From NCBI GenBank assembly GCA_963989385.1, contig OZ022503.1:93444638-93508637 (forward strand): a DNA stretch of 64,000 nt, written 5' to 3'. This stretch comes from Ctena decussata. Taxonomy: Eukaryota; Mollusca; Bivalvia; Lucinida; Lucinidae. The translations under genes and the position numbers were made by a program. Below the pieces are notes generated by a model. That model saw only the letters and a program-made list of their open reading frames with translations. It made no database searches and was not told the origin of the DNA. Position 1 is the stretch's first letter, and each line of letters begins with the position of its first letter. This document shows, in pieces, positions 46,251 to 58,002 of the stretch.

Positions 46251-46254
46251 AAAC

Positions 46255-46282
46255 AATAACATAACATAACATAACATAATAT
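46255..46282. repeat. (ATAAC)n microsatellite
   Basis: About five tandem ATAAC units. Confidence 0.85.
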
Positions 46283-46429
46283 CCTTTATTATCAACTCAG
46301 TCCATGGTTACATGGAAAACATGAGGAAAACATATACAGTATATATAGATGGAGGCTCAATAACATACAGTATACAATCGGTAAATATGACACTAGACAC
46401 GTACAAATATGATAAATAACAAATGATAA

Positions 46430-46626
46430 GCCGAGTCAGAAGCTCTTTCCCAAATAGGTAGCAACTCAGCTATCTTTATTGAACTAAATAATTTAGACCA
46501 ACATATGGGTTACAACAGACTAAGCAATTAACAATTATTTTTACCTATTTTCTATTTTTATTATAGACGGGTTAAAATGAGAACACAATAAATTAAACAG
46601 TACCGAACATAAAACAAATGCAAATA
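46430..46626 (+). repeat. Repeat C fragment
   Basis: TTTTCTATTTTTATTATAGA, AATGAGAACACAATAAAT and CATAAAACAAATGCAA match 789-870. It ends exactly where the next foldback begins. Confidence 0.6.
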
Positions 46627-47285
46627 AGTATCCGAACTCACTGTACCATCTCTTCCGGTTTTCATAGCGTTGAATCGAGAGTACAAAGTTCGCTTTTAAC
46701 CAGTAGTCGGAAATCATTATGTTTTGAGATTTTATCCGGAATCTGCTGCGTCATTTATAATTGTTCAGCTTCGAAAATGTTAAGGTAAGTTTAATATAAT
46801 TTGCTCTTCGGTCTTTTACTTTATTACCCTGTACAATGAAAACCTCATGACCATCACAGACATTTTATTCCGAACAGCTTAATTTAACACGTGTTTGTAT
46901 CGTGCAAACCCAAGCTATCATCCTATTATCAAAACTAACACACTGTAGATTGATAACGCCGTTTATTTTAAAGATTTTTATAAAACATGTAAGAAAAGGC
47001 TCAAAATGGTTTTAGAATCATGCCAAGGGCGATTTGAATACTGTACCGTTTACTATCCACACATACAAGACATTGTACAGGGCAATAAAGTAAAAGACCG
47101 AAGAGCAAATTATATTAAACTTACCTCATTACATTTTCGAAGACGAATAACTATAAATGACGCAGCACATGCCGGATAAAATCTCAAAACATAATGATTT
47201 CCGACTACTGGTTATAAGCGAATGTTAGTACTCTCGATCCGACGCTATGGAAACCTGAAGAGATGGTACAGAGAGTTCGGATACT
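46627..47285. mobile_element. 659-bp foldback element with about 210-bp arms
   Basis: AGTATCCGAACTC at the left edge is complemented by GAGTTCGGATACT at the right. The arms run to about 46840 and from about 47075, with roughly 90% identity, around a 230-bp unique loop. It appears inserted in Repeat C. Each arm carries TTAAGGTAAGTTTAAT-like sequence, a good splice-donor consensus, pointing toward the loop. No coding frame. Confidence 0.75.
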
Positions 47286-47289
47286 GTGA

Positions 47290-47760
47290 GATAGCTAGAT
47301 GTTGAATAATTTTAGCTTGTTTATCATTGGAAAGAGAGATAATAAAAGCACTTGCGTACAAATTAAAACCAAACGACGCCCAACCAGGGCTTTAAGAAGG
47401 ATATATATGATATATCAAGCCAAATCCAAAAGAATGGAGGCAAAAAGATAGCTGTGACACATGGTGCTATAGAAATTCAAACAAAAAGTATTTTATAAAA
47501 TGTTTAAATTTTACTAATGTTTAAGACATTTTTACCAGAAATAAGTTTAGGAGCAAACTGATTATTTTTTATGTGTTAAAAAAACAAAGTATTGCAGACT
47601 GAAGAATTCTATTAACTTACCGTTTTGCGATTTTTTGCCTTTATTTTGCAAGAAATATGGAAATATTTTGCTTTTGGTACATTTTATAGGCGTAAAACTA
47701 CAATTCAATTAAATAGCAAACAAAGATATATTCTTGTACCGGAAATATATGAGATTGTAG
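47290..47760. other. Gene-free stretch
   Basis: Holds a weak minus-strand exon-like segment (47621-47697, 25 lysine-rich codons between TTGTAG and ACG-GTAAGT), too short to call. Confidence 0.35.
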
Positions 47761-47764
47761 TTTT

Positions 47765-48635
47765 TTATGCCCCCGCATAACATGCCAGGGGCATATAGAG
47801 TTTTGGTCGTGCGTACTTGTGTGCGTACGTACGTGATCCGGTTAGACTAAGGTTAAGATTTTTGTAAGAAGTAGATTTTAGGGTTCCTATTATTGTAGCA
47901 ACTTGAAATTTTGTATGAGGTTATAAATCAATAAGTACAACAGGAATGCACAAGAATAAGGGATTGCTGATTCATATGTCACGGTTAACTGACTTCGGAC
48001 TTAGGCTAATTTTGCAAGGTGAAGATATTTGTAAGAGGTAGATTTTAGGGTTCCTATTATTGTAGCAACTTGAAATTTTGTATGTGAATTATTATTAATA
48101 AGTATAACAGGAATATACAAGAAACAGGTCATAAAGATCTATATGTCATGGTTCACTGATTTCGGACTTAGGTTAACTTTGCAAGGTTAAGATTTTTGTA
48201 ACATCTAGATTGTAGGTTGGGATCTGATTCTGTCAGTTCCTGAAGTGTATTTACTGTTTAAATTTACTACTGTTGTAGCAACTTGAAATTTCATATGAGG
48301 ATTTATGCCTATATGTACAATAGGAATATACACGAATCAGGTCATTGTGATTCATATATCATGGTCCGCTGACTTTGTTTCGAACCGGGTTCTGTAATAT
48401 ACAATATTTACTATTTTGACCCTACAGTGACTCTGAAACTGTAGTTAGGGCTGCAGTTTGTGTCACATTTCAAATTTCGGGCGACGCTTGGCCCTTTATA
48501 TTGTACAAGTCTGCCTTTATAAACCTACATGTATTTATCCTACAAGTGCCAGTACCTTAATGAAGGCACCATCTTACTCAAGGCACTAGGTGGAGGCATC
48601 CGTGTACTATGGATACATTTCTAGTTTCTGTCTTA
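47765..48635 (+). mobile_element. Element with three internal tandem units
   Basis: Starts ATGCCCCCGCATAACATGC, with a small GCCCC / GGGGC hairpin, then GTGCGTACGTACGTGATCC. A unit of about 150-170 bp with TTAAGATTTTTGTAAGA and GTAGCAACTTGAAATTT is repeated three times. It closes with AGGCACTAGGTGGAGGCATC. Non-coding. Confidence 0.6.
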
Positions 48636-48974
48636 CTTATTGTCTAGTTAAGAACCAAACCTTACTTTGGTATTATTTGTTTGCGCTGTAAAGCTGATAA
48701 ATGAAAGTGGTCAAAGTACTCAAACAAAAATACAGATATAAATTCAAGGTGGGATTAAAAACCCTTTTGCAGTAGGAACCAATAGAACCAGAATTTTATC
48801 ATAACTAAGTCTATAAATTGAAAAAAAAGGTAAATAGTGCTGATTGTTCTGATCAGTTTGGGAAAAGAATCACACGTTACGAACGTATTGGATAATTAAA
48901 AGCATCGTAAACGACTGCGTGATACCCCGCCAATGCAAACCTTTTTCACAAACCAATTTTTCCAGATTCATGCA

Positions 48975-49490
48975 TGTATATAGCCGGGGAGGCAGGGGGA
49001 GATAACTCCCATGGGGTAAATGAGAGCATCACTGGAGGCTTTCATCACTCTGATTATTTGCTGAAAGTTTCAGAAAAATTGCTTCAAACTCTGATTTTAT
49101 ATGGAATTTTTCATAATTTTATACATGTATATACTCCCAGGACAGGGGCAGATAACCCCTGATGATAAAATTTCTGACCTTATACAAAGCTTTTGTTACT
49201 TCGATCATGTTTGTGAAGTTTCATCATGATACTCCAAGTAGTAAAGGAACTAGAGGCAAGAAACCATTTTTTTGTACATTGACAGGTGCCATAACTTTTT
49301 CAGAAATTAACGAAATTTGCCCATTAACAATCTCAAGCGAGACATTCTCGATACAAATGCATACGCAAAATTTGAAGGAATTCCGTTGATAAATGCTTAA
49401 GTTATCAAACGGAAACGAAATGCGAACGGACAGACGGACGTACGTACTACGGACGGACGGACGGACGGACAGACACACAGACAGCCAACG
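48975..49490 (+). mobile_element. Non-coding element ending in a GACG repeat
   Basis: Two AGATAAC(T/C)CC units (48999, 49150), AAGTTTCATCATGATACTCC, then a (GACG)n-like run with CGTACGTAC at 49420-49480. The style matches the other tandem-unit elements. The frames over the run (plus and minus) are low-complexity artefacts. Confidence 0.45.
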
Positions 49491-49599
49491 TGAAAACATA
49501 TATATAACATATATAAAAACGTCATGTAAAGCCTGCAGTCTGCATGCTAAGTGGTTGACCCAATTATTGTTCATAACATTGTTTTCTTCTTTAATTGCA

Positions 49600-49900
49600 C
49601 TCCGGTTGATCGGGCGTCAGACACAATGATGGAACCGACATAGAGATAGTTATTTTAGTTTGTTGGACCGAAGCTTGTCTTTTTTTTTTGTTGCTTTGTA
49701 TTTCGGGGTTCAGCTGGTGGTTTCCTCCGGAATTCCAGTGGTGTTGTTTGACACCCGATGGATCTGCATGTGTCGTAATACTTTGTTTCTGATGAGTCAA
49801 CAAAGGTCATATCCATGATTTATTGTTTACTGTGATGATTCATTGATGGTTAGGAAAACATTTATGAGGATCAAACAGTTAAATAAATGTTTCGAATCAT
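49600..49900 (-). repeat. Repeat C fragment
   Basis: On the minus strand it reads CAAACAACACCACTGGAATT and, further on, GCTTCGGTCCAACAAACTAA, as in 9330-9410. The plus strand has GTGATGATTCATTGATGG. Confidence 0.5.
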
Positions 49901-49948
49901 TGCAGAAGAAGATGGCGAGGGTTTAGATCCACTTAAAAAAGTAAATTT

Positions 49949-49990
49949 GAGTCGCGACACGACGAGGATCAGCCTGGGCATCCGCCCAGT
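49949..49990. mobile_element. MITE-A remnant (copy 8)
   Basis: GAGTCGCGACACGACGAG is fused directly to GATCAGCCTGGGCATCCGCC, a deletion derivative of about 40 bp. Confidence 0.6.
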
Positions 49991-49999
49991 ATATTTGAG

Positions 50000-50550
50000 G
50001 GTCGTATTTCAGCTGTAAAATCATCATAGTACAAACTGTATTTCCATCTCCGTCTCCATCTGTGTCATTTAGCCCATTTTATTGATTTTGAAAATTGTGT
50101 ACCGACGTAAGGGATGGGGAGATGCGTATGCACCCTTGCATACGGATATAAATGTAATATTTAGCATGTAATATGTATAAAGGCATATTCAGTTAACTCC
50201 CGATATCTGGAACATTGATATCTTTAAATATCTTCTTATATCAAATAAAGATTTCCTATTTCTATTTACATTTCAGCCCCTGTTATCTCAAAATACTGAT
50301 ATCTCAAAATAAATTTTCTGCAGATGTCAGTAGTTTGGGCTCAAGTTTGACCTCGAGATATCGATAGTTGACTGTAGAATGTATAAATGACCAGTTTAAC
50401 TTGTCCGGAGATTTAAGCCCAGTGGTGTTGTACAAAGATTATAATCGTACGGTCCTAAGTTCGACGCCCCACTCCCATCCCCGCCCCAACGTATGGACAC
50501 TTTTAATTTCTTACAGATTTTTCTCCTCCTACTACTGTTAAAGTGGTGGG
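50000..50550. other. Gene-free stretch
   Basis: Nothing recognised. Confidence 0.45.
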
Positions 50551-50625
50551 TGATGACAGGTTGGTTGGTTGCTTTGGGTTTGACGGCCCTTTGACACAGA
50601 ATTTCAGTTTATATCGGGCCGTTAG
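50551..50625 (-). mobile_element. SINE-A tail fragment
   Basis: GGTTGGTTGCTTTGGGTTTG, GACGGCCCTTTGACACAG and TATATCGGGCCGT match the tail at 24-100. Confidence 0.65.
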
Positions 50626-50728
50626 AGTTCAAGGGCGATGGATGCTATAGCTGCGGAGTAAAAAGAGCCTATAGTTCATTTCCGTAAACATTTGACGCAA
50701 AAGGTAAATATAAGAATAAAAATTTGAA

Positions 50729-50847
50729 TTTCAGTGTTCATCGTGTGAAGAAGCCAGTGGTTGTCGCTAAACTTCTACAAGAAGCGCTTTGCGCTTCATG
50801 GAAATTTAGCTCCGCCCACTGGCTTCATCACACGATGAACGCTGAAA
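50729..50847. repeat. 119-bp foldback palindrome
   Basis: Arms TTTCAGTGTTCATCGTGTGA... (50729-50760) and its complement (50816-50847), with a GAAGCGCTTTGCGCTTC hairpin inside. Confidence 0.8.
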
Positions 50848-50849
50848 AA

Positions 50850-51330
50850 TCGTTACATTTACTGTCAGGTTAAAGTACTTACGCAATAAAACTGGCTTAA
50901 ACAAACACGGCTCTCCCCAAGAGTTAGGTTGTATGAGTATCGAACGATTGTACCGTAGGATCATTCAGCACCTTTCAGAATGCATAATTTTAAACAAACA
51001 ATACAACAGACATAATATTGATAGAACATTGTGTAGAAAATAATAAATGATACTCACAGCCATGGAAAAGATGTAACGTAGAAGTCCAATGTTCTTCCCA
51101 TCCCCCCCCCCCCCCAACCCACACAAACCCACACAACGCACCTCCGCCCCTCCACAAACACACTTTGTTTGTATGATCAGAGAAATAGCCTAAAAGCATT
51201 AGAATCGGCTTTATATTTATCTTTCGTGAACCTTAAGCCATTGTTCAGCTGTTGTTTTCTCAAAGTTGCGGTATGCACCTTGAGGAGGCTCATACTTCTG
51301 TCAACGCAGAGAAAATATATAAACATAACT
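50850..51330. other. Gene-free stretch with 14-base C run
   Basis: Poly-C at 51102-51115, followed by CCCACACAAACCCACACAAC. No gene. Confidence 0.45.
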
Positions 51331-51566
51331 GAGCCGCCACATTAGAAAACCAACAAAGTGGTTGTGCGCAAAGCGCAGACTCAGATCAGCCTGGGCATCC
51401 GCACAGTCTGATTAGAGTATTCGCTGTCCGCATGGAGGTCGCTCATACCCTTAGCTACCCTTTAAGCGCTCAGCAAGGAGTCTGATTGGTTTGGGCGGAT
51501 GCCCAGGCTGATCTGAGACTGCATTGGGCGCAGAACCACTTTGTTGGTCTTCTCGTGTCGCGGCTC
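51331..51566. mobile_element. MITE-A copy 9
   Basis: GAGCCGCCACATTAG to CTCGTGTCGCGGCTC, about 236 bp, full length. Confidence 0.8.
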
Positions 51567-51603
51567 ATATACAGAATATACAGAATATACAGAATATACA
51601 ATG
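51567..51603. repeat. 9-bp minisatellite abutting MITE-A
   Basis: Four units of ATACAGAAT directly after the MITE end. Confidence 0.8.
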
Positions 51604-52740
51604 ACTGAACGTGGTGTAAAAGAGAGTTTTGATCATGTAACAGTGCATATTTGTGAATTATTCACAAATTTACATTTTTCTTTGCACTGTTTAATGATTG
51701 AATCTGTCTTTATAACTTCCAAAACAATCCCATAAAACTACAAAACCTATCTGGATTTTAGGACTATTTTGATTGTGTTTTGAAGAGAACTTTTAAGCAT
51801 GACAACATATGTTGGGTACTTTTGAAAAGAGAATACCAAAATTTGTCAGTATTTGTGGTTTCTCGTTCTGCTAATATTGTGTTGCTTAGAGTAGCTTGCT
51901 GCGATCCCGGATTGTCGCACTGTTTGGGGATCTTTCAATGATTTCTCTTATATAATTGTTTAGTGTTCGCCTTGTTTTGGTCAAGTTACATTACGAAAAG
52001 AAATTTGATAAAAGGAGGCTGGTTTTGGCGCTATAATTCTCTTTAGCATAAAGGTTGCTCCTTAACATGTAAGCATCCAGCAATGATATAAGCCAGAGCT
52101 TCATGTGTTTAAGGAATTATCATGCAAACACAATTGAATAAAGTCAGTTGGTGGCTACCGTTATTAAGGAAAAGGGCAGTTTTACTGCATATCGTATGCA
52201 CACCCACACTCCTGTACATGATATTTTGCAACAACTCTACGATAAAGACGCACGTAACACCGGTTTTACGACGCCATTTGTAGGATATTATAAAATAATT
52301 CACGCAGATGATTGTTTAAACGAGAAGCTACGTCTGATAAAAATCTCGGAATGCAAATAAGATGCAGATTAATTGTCCTCCTCATTAACTTTCTTTCAAA
52401 ACACTGAATAACAGTTTGCTAAAATCAGTATAGATTTTGATTACATCATAAACGGCGATAGTTCTCGTATCTATAAACCGTTTGATTATGTTCTAACGGA
52501 TTTCCATGGCTTAGTAATAAAGAGTGCTGACTTATGATATTACGTCTTTTGCGGCCGAAAATTCCAGCAGTGCCACAAAAGAGAGTAACACGCTTTGATT
52601 GCGGAGGTTCAAAAGGGGCTTTCAATTACCGGATGTTCATTTTCACTGAATAGTCGATGGGATACAGAGCCATAGTGGAAGTATTGTTAAAGGCAGGTGA
52701 TGTTTAATACTCCCAAGCACCTGCCTACACTATCTTTCGG
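51604..52740. other. Gene-free stretch
   Basis: Includes a possible SINE-2 tail remnant on the minus strand near 52532-52556. Otherwise nothing recognised. Confidence 0.4.
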
Positions 52741-52745
52741 GGCTC

Positions 52746-53343
52746 CATATATACTAGCCAAAAGCTTTAACCGGCCACTTACATTTTATCGATTTTCTTC
52801 AAAGCCCCAAACAATTTAACAATTCTATTTACATACCCAAATAGGCAAATGTGTCAGTCAACTCAGAAATTAAAAGGTTTGACGAAGTTTTAAACATTAC
52901 ATCCAGGATGCGCCGATGAACACGACTACCCCCGTTTTTAAAATTCACAAAATTCAGCATTTCGTCACAATTGTGAAAAATCACTTTTTAAAACATCCAA
53001 GTTACGTGAGCAAAACCACCTCAATACTAAAGCAAATGACTGAAGAAACAGATTTATGCAGAAATGAACACTCTTCCGGCATGACAGTGGACGCTTTGGG
53101 TCAAAATGTTAAAACTTACCCCACCACTCAATGCAAATTCTTGTTAATTTTGAAAATGGGGGTACCCGTATTCGCTTGTGCCTCCTGGAAACAATGTACT
53201 GAATAATGCTTAACTTTTAGTGGTATAGTTTACCTACATATTCACCCATCTGTGTCTGTAAATTGAACTGCGAGATTGCTAACAGCATTTAGGAAAATGA
53301 TAAAAAGTAAGTGGCCGGTTAGAACATTTGACTAGTATATATG
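52746..53343. mobile_element. Foldback element with TA-rich ends
   Basis: Left CATATATACTAG and right CTAGTATATATG are complementary. The match continues through AACCGGCCACTTAC, and a second inverted pair (ATCCAGGATGCGCCGATGAA near 52902; its diverged complement near 53180) lies deeper, so the arms exceed 200 bp. A 96-codon plus-strand frame spans it but overlaps the arms and is probably incidental. Confidence 0.65.
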
Positions 53344-53349
53344 TTACTA

Positions 53350-54040
53350 AATACACCATATTCTGTTCTGTTCTGTTTTTTAGTGATCCGCCGCTTATTT
53401 ATATTCGGTGCACCCTCATATGATGTAGTATTGATACTGAAAGTTCCTTTTTCTTTTAAGAATTGAGCGCAATACTAGTGATAATTATATATAGACATAT
53501 TTGTAAGTGATTCTATGGTTTATGAGTTCGGACTTATGATTCTGAGACTTAATTACACGATTGATACTAATGTAAATTTATCTGCGTTTTTGCCAAGATG
53601 TACAGGCTGAGACCATAATACTGTCCTGTAAATTATTTAGCTAGTATGCAAACGCTATGCCTGTTTTTAAAGCCACACTCACTAGTCGATGACAATAAGT
53701 GAAATACTCACTGTCTAACTAAACCAAGAGCAAATTATGTATTAGAAGAAAAAAATTCTCCGTAAAGCAGAAATCACAGCATTGAAAATTGTTTCTCTTG
53801 AGCAAGGTAGGAAAGCGTAGACGAAAGAAATAGAAAAAAATAGCCCCAAGTTTAATTAAAATGTAATAAATCAGGCCATAGCATGTACGATTTAAATCAT
53901 TTTATTCTGATTTTACTTTCGGAGAAACATGATGATATTTTAATGATATATATAGAATTTTATTGGCTCGAACACTCATGGACCATGAAAATTAGTTCCA
54001 GCCAAGGGTAGTTCCAGCCGCCCAGGGTTAGTTTCTATAT
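53350..54040. other. Gene-free stretch
   Basis: Nothing recognised. Confidence 0.45.
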
Positions 54041-54044
54041 AAAT

Positions 54045-54165
54045 ATAAACGTATCCATACCAATTTTAGTGAGACAGACGCGCGTTTCTGTATTTAACTT
54101 CTTCAGTGTCGCTAAACTCCAAAAGTTTGAAAGGAAAGAGATGAGGGGCAGGTCTCAGCGGGCAA
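54045..54165 (+). repeat. Repeat E fragment
   Basis: TAAACGTATCCATACCAATT, GAGACAGACGCGCGTTTCTG and GTCGCTAAACTCCAAAAG. Confidence 0.7.
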
Positions 54166-54214
54166 AGAACAACATAAGATGTCAAAAATTACCTCCGTTG
54201 ACATCCAGCATTTT

Positions 54215-55734
54215 TAGCTCACCTGAGCCGAAGGCTCCGGGGGAGCTTATAGTATGGACAGGCTCCGTTGTCCGTCGTCGTCCGTCGTCCGTCGACGTCC
54301 GTCCACAATTTCAAACAACTTCTCCTCTGAAACCACCAGGCCAATTGTAACCAAATTTCATATGTAGCCTCCTGGGACTGGGGGAACGAAAACTTGTTCA
54401 AATGGTCTGGGTCACATGACCAACATGGCCGCCACGCCCATATATGGTCAAAACCTTAAAAAATCTTCTTCTCCAGAACCAATAGGCCGATGGCCTTGAA
54501 ACTTGGTATGTAGCATTGGGTACTCGAGTACTACCAAGCTTGTTAAAATTATGACCTTGGGTTGACCTTGACCTTTTTTACGGTAAGGTGAAATTTTGTC
54601 CCTTGTGCTTTTATATGGTAAAATGCTAGAACACAAGATATCTTGGAAACTGTTGAAGATTTTGATCTAAAAATTGGTATGTACAGTCATCTAAATGAGG
54701 TCATGAAGATTTATGAGTACAAGAGGTCAAGGTCATTCCTTGACCTATGACCCAGAACTTTCATATTTGGACAATTTCAGACAATCTCCTCAAAAGCCAC
54801 TGGGCTAATTGAAATCAAATTTCAAATAGAGGCTACAGGGGTTGAGGGAACAAAAATTTATTCGTACGGTCCAGGTCACATGACCAACATGGCTGCCATG
54901 CCCATATATGGCAAAAACCTTTAAAAATCTTCTTCTCCAGAACCAATTGACCGATGGCCTTGAAACTTGGTATGTAGCATTGGGTACTCGAGTACTATCA
55001 AGGTTGTTCAAAATGATGATCTTGGGTTGACCTTGACCTTTTTTACGGCAAGGTCAACTATGGGAAAATGCTAGAACTTAAGATTTCTTGGAAAGTTTTG
55101 AAGGTTAAGGCCTAAAAATTGGTATATGCAGTCATCTTAATAAAGTACATGAAGATTTTTGAGTACAAGAGGTTAAGGTCATTATTTGACCTTTGACCCA
55201 GAACTCTCATATTTTGACAATTTCAAACAATCTCCTCAAAAATTACTGAGCCAATTGAAATCAAATTTCATATAGAGCCTCCTGGGGTTGATTGAACAAA
55301 AATTTGTTCAAACGGTCCAGGTCACATGACCAACATGGCCACCATACCCATTTATGGTATAAACCTTTGATATTTTTCTTCTCCAGAACCAATGCACCAA
55401 TGGCCTTGAAACTTGGTAAGTAGTTTGGAGTACTACAGTAATACCAAAACTGTTCAGATGATGACCTTGGGTTTACCTTGACCTTTTTTGCGGCATGGTC
55501 AAATGTGGGAAAATGCTAGAACATAAGATATCATGGAAAGTTTTGAAGATTTTAGCCTAAAAAATGGTATATATGATTGACTTAATGAGTACATGAAGTT
55601 TTATGAGTACAAGGAGTCATGGTCAATCTTTGACTTTTGACCCAAGACTCATATTTTGGCAATTTCACACATAAGAAGAAGACACTTTGCCAATTGTTCA
55701 GGTGAGCGATTCAGGGCCTCATGGCCCTCTTGTT
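54215..55734 (+). mobile_element. Tandem-unit element with terminal hairpin, second copy
   Basis: Opens with hairpin AGCTCACCTGAGCCGAAGGCTC, then TCCGTCGTCGTCCGTC. Three units of about 450 bp follow (CTTCTCCAGAACCAA, CCTTGAAACTTGGTA, TTGACCTTGACCTTTTTT, GTCACATGACCAACATGGC). It closes with GGTGAGCGATTCAGGGCCTC, then a GGCCCTCTTGTTT end. Same termini as 36307-37797 but different internal units. Confidence 0.7.
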
Positions 55735-55984
55735 TATATTTTGTCCTCTATTTTCAATTTATCTTAACGACTTTGTTAAATAAACTGACCATGTCAAGGA
55801 AAAACTCTGATCAGGACAATCAGATGATATGACTTGAATATCGGCATGGCCTAGTTCTCATGGATGACTGAACGCATTTACTTGCTCGGAAGACGGTTTT
55901 CATTCATCTTTATAACCTAGAAATATAAAACGTTGGACAAATTAATATATAAACTACTAAATTTTGCCTCCCTTACCACATAAT

Positions 55985-56515
55985 TATAATGAGAGGGGAC
56001 GTACTGGTTTCAGTGCGAATCTCGTCGGCGTCTCTGTCGTCGTAAGCGTGACAGTTTGTACCTACTTTATATTTTTAATCAACAGGTGGAATTTTACCAA
56101 ACTTGCATCCATGGAATTTGATAAAGCTTGCTTGGATACGTAGTTAGGACAAGTAAAACAGGTGATTTGGTTTTGTTTAATTTGACTCCATTTTCAAAGC
56201 CACAGGAGGTCTTAAACAGTTAAGTGTTCTGCGTCGGTGTATGCGTGGCAATTTCCTGTACCCACAATATATTTTGAAACAACAAGCACAATTCCACAAT
56301 ACTTGCATGGATATATCATTAAGAGGTGATCAGATTTCGGTGACCTTGCCCTTATTTTCAAGATCACCAAATTCCTTAATACACGACGCAGACACAGACG
56401 CATACGCCAGCAAGATCTGCCCTGAAGTCAATATGTACATGTATTCCCTCACCTTTAGTGGCGAGGGTGTGGGGTATAATATAGCAGTTAAGTTATTAAT
56501 TTGACCAAAGTTTCT
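55985..56515. repeat. Diverged tandem-unit element remnant
   Basis: Two units share ACAACAGG/CACAATTCCAC..., ACTTGCAT(C)CATGGA and GGTGAT(T/C)NG motifs (near 56075-56180 and 56270-56360). No gene. Confidence 0.35.
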
Positions 56516-56639
56516 TATTCTAGGTCATAAAATTGAATAAATACCATCTTCCGAGCGAGTTTATACGGTCAGTCAACCATGAAAACTAGGTCCTGGCGAT
56601 ATTCTGGACAATTCCTCCAATTGTCCTGGTCAAGGTGCT

Positions 56640-57016
56640 TATCATGCGAACCGAACAACCAACTAAATATTTTGTACCACTTCAGAAACTGAGGGTGAGG
56701 TTGGGCCTGTAAAATCGATTTAAGCCCCCCAGTAATTCATTACTGACCGTTCCAAGGCGGTAGTTCTCTTGTGGTTCTCTGTTGCCTGTTTTTGGTGTCA
56801 GAGTTTCTGTGATGTTTTACCTTATGTATGTTCTTATTATTTTTGGTTCGGTTTGGGTTGCTGAGTGGCCATCTTTTGGGAACAAGCTGCTCACTCGGTT
56901 GGCCATATGTTCTCTGTATCTTGATTATTTGTAATCTTAGTTGTTTCCAACTATGGTCTGAGGGCTGGATTTGGATTTTGATTGTTTCAGTTCCTGGTCT
57001 TTGCATACTTTTTACT
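56640..57016 (-). mobile_element. Repeat C, inverted near-identical copy
   Basis: Reverse complement of 8812-9185, including the GATTTAAGCCCCCCAGTAAT G/C run and CCAAGGCGGTAG core. The high identity contrasts with the other, old copies. Confidence 0.75.
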
Positions 57017-57444
57017 TTCCTTAGCATGAGTTTGATGATTACTGGTCAGTTAACTTACATGTAGCAATAATGCCAAGAAATATTGAAAAAAGAGGACAGA
57101 AATATAAAAAAATACTGACTGTCAAAGGAAGTCTTTTTTGACAACATATGTTAAAATCAAACAAAATAAAATGATATGGAAATACATTTTACATGTTCTG
57201 TTAATCATTTCATCAAACGCTGTCTGTCTGTTGTACTCTTCTACCAAATGAGAACATTTTACAAAACAGGCTTAAACCATGATGAGTTACCCCATCCGAA
57301 CCTGTCGACCCATAGCTCAGTAACTAGGGCTTTCCGACCAAATTCACATATGGTTCAATAAACTAGACACATTAGAGTATACCATCAGTTAAAAAAAGAA
57401 ACCTTTGGTAGGGTGCAGAAAACCCACCTTATTGATTCCCCTCC

Positions 57445-57540
57445 TTTAGTGCGACAGACGCGCGTTTCTGTATTAAACTTCTTCAGCGTCGCTAAACCCC
57501 AAAAGTTTGAAAGAAAACAGATGATGGGCAGGTCTCGACA
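57445..57540 (+). repeat. Repeat E fragment
   Basis: AGTGCGACAGACGCGCGTTT, GTCGCTAAACCCCAAAAG and GATGGGCAGGTCTCG. Confidence 0.7.
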
Positions 57541-57942
57541 GAGACTAACCAGATACTGAAGTCATTTGTGGTAATATGATAACTTAGTTAAAACTCGTGT
57601 AGTAGCCTATATGGCAAAGGAAATATGACATAGTCAAGGTTAATTTTAAGAATCTAAAGTATACTTTCTAAGTTCTGATAAAAATGCTCACAAAAATCCA
57701 AAAAATGCATAATGATAAAGAACTAGGTGACCGTTTCACCTCCAGACAGCACGTTACTCAAACTGGACTAGAAAATAAAACAATAACTGCTTTTTCATTT
57801 TTATGAACGTGCTTATTGTTCCTAGTGGTCAATCTTTAATGAGTGAAACAATTTCTTGGCCATGCTAGCCAGTAAGCGTCATCGATAATCCTAGAGACTA
57901 CATTATTTCATATACCATTCAGCCCTAATGCGATAACTATGG

Positions 57943-58002
57943 TTTGAGGGCTGGATTTGGATTTTGATTGTTTCAGTTCCTGGTCTTTGCATACTTTTTA
58001 CT
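57943..58002 (-). repeat. Repeat C end fragment
   Basis: ACTATGGTTTGAGGGCTGG to TTTGCATACTTTTTACTTTT, matching the end of 56640-57016, about 1 kb away. Confidence 0.65.

Noticed and set aside
46255..46282. Short direct repeats as a possible CRISPR array
   Set aside because: Five-base microsatellite units without spacers in a eukaryotic context.
47621..47697. 25-codon minus-strand exon between TTGTAG and ACG-GTAAGT
   Set aside because: Too short and lysine-rich; the acceptor is weak. Kept only as a note.
49393..49574. Frames with TDRRTYVLRTDGRTD-like and SVCLSVRPSVRS-like repeats
   Set aside because: They are translations of the GACGGACG run at the end of a non-coding element.
53115..53190. 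Exon-like segment on the minus strand with TTTCCAG acceptor and GGG-GTAAGT donor
   Set aside because: It lies inside the inverted arms of the foldback at 52746-53343 and has a diverged inverted partner in the same element.
56828..57064. 78-codon plus-strand hydrophobic frame (also seen near 8803-8997 minus)
   Set aside because: Both are the same Repeat C sequence read on the opposite strand; the apparent conservation is that of the repeat.
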